From NCBI GenBank assembly GCA_017462485.1, contig JAFTRA010000035.1:126168-190167 (forward strand): 64,000 nt of DNA. The letters are read 5' to 3'. The notes beneath the pieces were generated by a model that had not been told where the DNA came from, made no database searches, and saw nothing but the letters and a program-made list of their open reading frames with translations. Position numbers and translations under genes: made by a program. Source of the stretch: Clostridia bacterium. Its GTDB lineage: Bacteria > Bacillota > Clostridia > Oscillospirales > CAG-272. Each line of letters opens with the position of its first letter. Positions within the stretch are counted from its first letter, which is position 1. Below, piece after piece: positions 62,301-64,000 of the stretch.

Positions 62301-64000
62301 CGCAGCTTGACGGAAGAAGTGAGGAAGAGGCTGATGCCAAGAGACTTTCCGATGAAGATAATGCTCTGCGAGCGCAGACTCTTGCCGATGCATACGGCGA
62401 TGGCAGGGCAGTTGCCGAGGAGATAAAAGCAAAGCGTGCCGAGGAAATTAATGCCGAAGACGAGCGTCTTGGCGAAAAATATTCTAAAGAAAACGATGAA
62501 AAGCTTGACACTAAGGCATCCGCCGAGGAGCAAAGAGAGCTCGAAAGAGAAAAAGAAAACGAGCAGTATTCATCGGTGCTTGAGAGCAACGAGCTTGCAG
62601 ACGATAAGCGAAGCGAAGCAGAGGCACTTGGCAATGAGATTGCCGAAAGCGAAGCTGAGACGCTTGCCGACGCATACTCTAAAGACATAAACGAGAAAAT
62701 CAAGGCTCACGAGGATGCCGAGGCTCGCAAAAACGAGCTTAGAGAGTCTGAGCTTCAGAGACTTGATGGTGAAAACGAAAGAAAAGAGCGTCTTGCCCGC
62801 AAAGCCGACGAAGAAAAGCGTGATGCGCTCGACTATGCCGCTAAAACCAGACGCGCCGAAGAGGATGCCCTTATAAGCGCTTACGATAAGTATAACGAGG
62901 CAGAAAGAGCAACCGCTTCACTCTTTAAAAACACCAAAAAGTCGGAAGACGAAAAGCCTGACAAGTTCCAAAACACCGCGAAACCTCAGGATGCGGCAAT
63001 AGCGACTCTTGCTTTGACTCCCGATGAGTTCGACCGTTATGCAATCGATATGGAGAATTACGAGTCTGTTCTTCTCGAGGACGAAAGAATACTCCGAGAA
63101 AAGCAGCAGACCTTCCACGGTGAAGCTCTCAACACTGTACTTCTCAAGGAATGTATGGACATTGAGAAGGAGCTTCTTTCAAGCTATACCGATGTTTTGA
63201 GACGCGCTATAATCTCCGAAAACCACAAATATTACGAAATATACTCGAACAAGGTCAGCGTAATGCTTACCGAGTTCAACATAGACGTAAAATTCTGGAA
63301 CAGACTTACAAAGAGCAAGGTTAAGCCCATTCCGAAATCATATGCGTCACGCGCAAAGCACGGTAAACCTACTCCCGCCGTGCCCGCTATTGAAATTCCG
63401 GAGGACGTTGCGGCAAAATTGCCCTATGCTGCCGCAAGAGCCGAGGCGGCAACGGATAAAGCTATATCCACTCCCCTTCCCTCGACCGACGGAATCAGCG
63501 CGCGCAATCCTCTTATAATAAGCGAAAGATACCCGGTGCTTAAATTTGCGAACGAACGCAAATTGCAGAACGAGCTCGCAAATAAAATCCTTTCCGCTAA
63601 AAACGGATACATACCCGTGGAATACGAGCTTAACTCTTATTTCGAAAATGCTGCGGCATTCGAAACCGAGCTTTCGGAAACAGAAGAGTTCTTAAGAGGA
63701 AAACTTGCATCGCAAAACGGTGCGATGGAGCTTGTATATCTCAAGGAATGTATGGCCCTTGAGAGACAGCTTCTTGAAAGCTACACCCAAAATTACAAGT
63801 GCGCTGTGCATACCGCTGATGAAAAGCGCAAGAAGGCATACGCACGTAAGATAGAAGACGTTGTTACCGAATACAACGCAGACCTCTCGCTTTGGAGCTC
63901 GCTTACGAGCACAAAGCCTGAGATTATTCCTGGCTCATATCTTGAAAATCTTGAAAACGGAAAGCTCGAAACGCTTTATATTCCCGTTATAGCTCTTCCG
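59357..64000 (+). CDS. Giant Lys/Glu/Ala-rich repeat protein (3' end outside window)
   Basis: ATG at 59357 follows AAGGGAGG by 4 nt, and the frame stays open for all 1548 codons to the window edge. Residues ~1-220 are a charged, probably coiled-coil region dominated by Lys, Glu, Arg and Ala. Residues ~220-290 are acidic (DDDVFTITFDEEN and DDLITLTFGDEN, a duplicated element). Residues ~292-352 are Pro/Ala/Lys-rich PEAPKAPEAPETPK-type, followed by VRRVKKKKKK. A hydrophobic Gly/Ala stretch (~461-483, GAVSAVGAAGAVTAALALGA) could be a membrane span. Residues ~590-1160 carry degenerate repeats around (A/S)DAK(R/Q)(L/F)S(D/E). Residues 1261-1329 and 1460-1528 are two copies of one 69-residue module. 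No signal peptide. I do not recognise the family. Confidence 0.85.
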   Translation, partial: MSEEMKNQNASSDVSGNTQTAADKLKVANQTLNNANEDAKARREAEKQKKAEEEREERARQEEAELRRKEDEARNEAYLKKKQAEMEHAENYRKKLREEKERRRAMAAQRKANKLKEEAKAEAERKKREEEELARETFAREHKEDAERRNAEKDSYLDRVSKKQQENEKAAEDFKAAKEEAEREMNRLMEEHAEKVRRFNDKAKSSTARNIEKSEAPKESVSDADDDVFTITFDEENKPALSNGDDDLITLTFGDENPEAPKAAVNTSDNVITLDLNEIEGLFDEPKEPEVSAPEAAPKSEAPKAPAAKKAAPKATKTPRAPEAPKAPEAPETPKVPEASKAPETPKAAAMPVRRVKKKKKKPTSVRRPMSPLEAYLMGNSTYDLATKGTDFGKGHEDKKKKTKLALENFPIPPIKKSSDGKDGYKYISSTAEDPAQTGAKKSVKNKKKGGDEDDDSNLNPSLGAVSAVGAAGAVTAALALGAMAATDKDNSAAQTDTEKSPTASEAALPTSEDKVTDTASPMAEAPVVIPVPVVIPEKDGEKDVPESLSATSEAAADISSQSPERDERNADAEKTDEALISIPEGSSEASPLNDSGLYAAMESEEADADAKRFAESQSAFAAAALSREAKNIGKDPVELARKADDEALAKSFEDAQSKKEELDGISKNLPENEKALEDKSLSDEERDDKDSVSAGEAALMAAAAATALDQAQEEKEDSEQFKKSEDAASDVKATLDENARNEETKDGVKVITDEESKKLSNAESALDKNTEEIADAKQFSDKEKERELAEVKSALDRNTEETAESERLNEEESVKSRIADEENYVDVKESEALSEAEAYEANELAKEQNALENQALTSKLDDESEERSDAKQFSDSEAALAAAALAAQLDGRTEEQADAKRLSEEEKEAKLSAARDLLDSKAERSAEVNAAAEEENARYVAAAEENYGKAVESKKLSDEERANADKLRSESDALTAETLAAQLDGRSEEEADAKRLSDEDNALRAQTLADAYGDGRAVAEEIKAKRAEEINAEDERLGEKYSKENDEKLDTKASAEEQRELEREKENEQYSSVLESNELADDKRSEAEALGNEIAESEAETLADAYSKDINEKIKAHEDAEARKNELRESELQRLDGENERKERLARKADEEKRDALDYAAKTRRAEEDALISAYDKYNEAERATASLFKNTKKSEDEKPDKFQNTAKPQDAAIATLALTPDEFDRYAIDMENYESVLLEDERILREKQQTFHGEALNTVLLKECMDIEKELLSSYTDVLRRAIISENHKYYEIYSNKVSVMLTEFNIDVKFWNRLTKSKVKPIPKSYASRAKHGKPTPAVPAIEIPEDVAAKLPYAAARAEAATDKAISTPLPSTDGISARNPLIISERYPVLKFANERKLQNELANKILSAKNGYIPVEYELNSYFENAAAFETELSETEEFLRGKLASQNGAMELVYLKECMALERQLLESYTQNYKCAVHTADEKRKKAYARKIEDVVTEYNADLSLWSSLTSTKPEIIPGSYLENLENGKLETLYIPVIALP
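61159..62370 (+). repeat. Degenerate ADAK-type repeats within the giant protein
   Basis: The core recurs as ADADAKRFAES, IADAKQFSDKE, RSDAKQFSDSE, QADAKRLSEEE and EADAKRLSDED, two of them preceded by LAAQLDGR(T/S)EE. The units are ~38-130 residues apart and predicted to be long helices. Confidence 0.7.
63137..63343 (+). repeat. 69-residue module, copy A, in the giant protein
   Basis: Begins VLLKECMDIEKELLSSYT and ends KPIPKSY. It aligns with copy B without gaps over 69 positions; by my count 28 are identical (41%). Shared features: LKECM..E..LL.SYT, TE.N.D...W..LT and IP.SY. Confidence 0.85.
63734..63940 (+). repeat. 69-residue module, copy B, in the giant protein
   Basis: Begins VYLKECMALERQLLESYT and ends EIIPGSY, exactly 199 codons after copy A. 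The sequence before each copy is also related (E..LR.K...) and the GK.....(V/I)P.I..P segment after each copy is similar, so the full unit is larger than 69 residues and may continue past the window. Confidence 0.85.

Noticed and set aside
59680..62703. Several Ser/Ala- and Phe/Leu-rich minus-strand open frames of 150-240 codons
   Set aside because: They are complementary to GAA/GAG/AAG/GCT-rich codons of the giant plus-strand gene, which creates Ser/Phe/Leu frames without stops.

Overview
The window looks like a chromosome segment of an uncultured anaerobic, Gram-positive-type bacterium of the class Clostridia (Bacillota). Evidence: strong AGGAGG-type ribosome binding sites, sigma-A promoters with TTGACA/TATAAT-like boxes at 17-nt spacing, lipobox-bearing surface proteins with Ig-like, BspA-type leucine-rich and transglutaminase-like domains, an NADP-type glutamate dehydrogenase, and an F-type ATP synthase whose c subunit carries Na+-type ligands. 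No phage, transposase, integrase, CRISPR array or rRNA was seen. The genus cannot be named from this sequence.

Layout. 1-2.2 kb: the end of an alpha/beta hydrolase and a PlsC-like acyltransferase with a zinc ribbon. 2.3-10.6 kb: a four-gene minus-strand operon with an unusual fusion of a YwaF/TMEM164-like membrane domain to an ABC ATPase, an ABC exporter permease, a small anchored Ig-like protein and a 1218-residue Ig-repeat/beta-helix lipoprotein. 10.7-22.3 kb: metabolic and transport genes (sugar isomerase-like, anion permease, GH94 phosphorylase, APC permease, YfcC-like permease), a previously easy-to-miss 31-codon cysteine-rich membrane peptide, a metallophosphoesterase and topoisomerase III.

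22.5-39.2 kb: one uninterrupted plus-strand series. Nucleoside salvage genes (tdk, deoC, a BspA/transglutaminase lipoprotein, deoD, deoB, cdd, pdp, udk) run straight into a complete ATP synthase operon (two small AtpZ/AtpI-like membrane proteins, then atpB-E-F-H-A-G-D-C). Deoxyribose- and ribose-phosphate made by the phosphorylases and phosphopentomutase can enter central metabolism, and the salvage kinases use ATP.

39.4-51.9 kb: an AEC carrier, a striking multi-hairpin intergenic repeat, a GH2 glycosidase, gdhA, a Wzx-like flippase, typA, and serC-serA behind a strong promoter and an unassigned 165-nt leader. 52.0-56.1 kb: tRNA-Met and tRNA-Glu, a structured intergenic region, a second BspA/transglutaminase lipoprotein and a second zinc-ribbon acyltransferase, paralogous in design to those at 23.8 kb and 0.5 kb. 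56.4-64.0 kb: a stand-alone MutS-like ATPase, a type II pantothenate kinase, a CBS-pair protein and the start of a giant (>1548 residues, runs off the window) Lys/Glu/Ala-rich protein. That protein carries degenerate ADAK-type repeats and a gapless tandem copy of a 69-residue C-terminal module that I do not recognise; it is the best candidate here for something undescribed.
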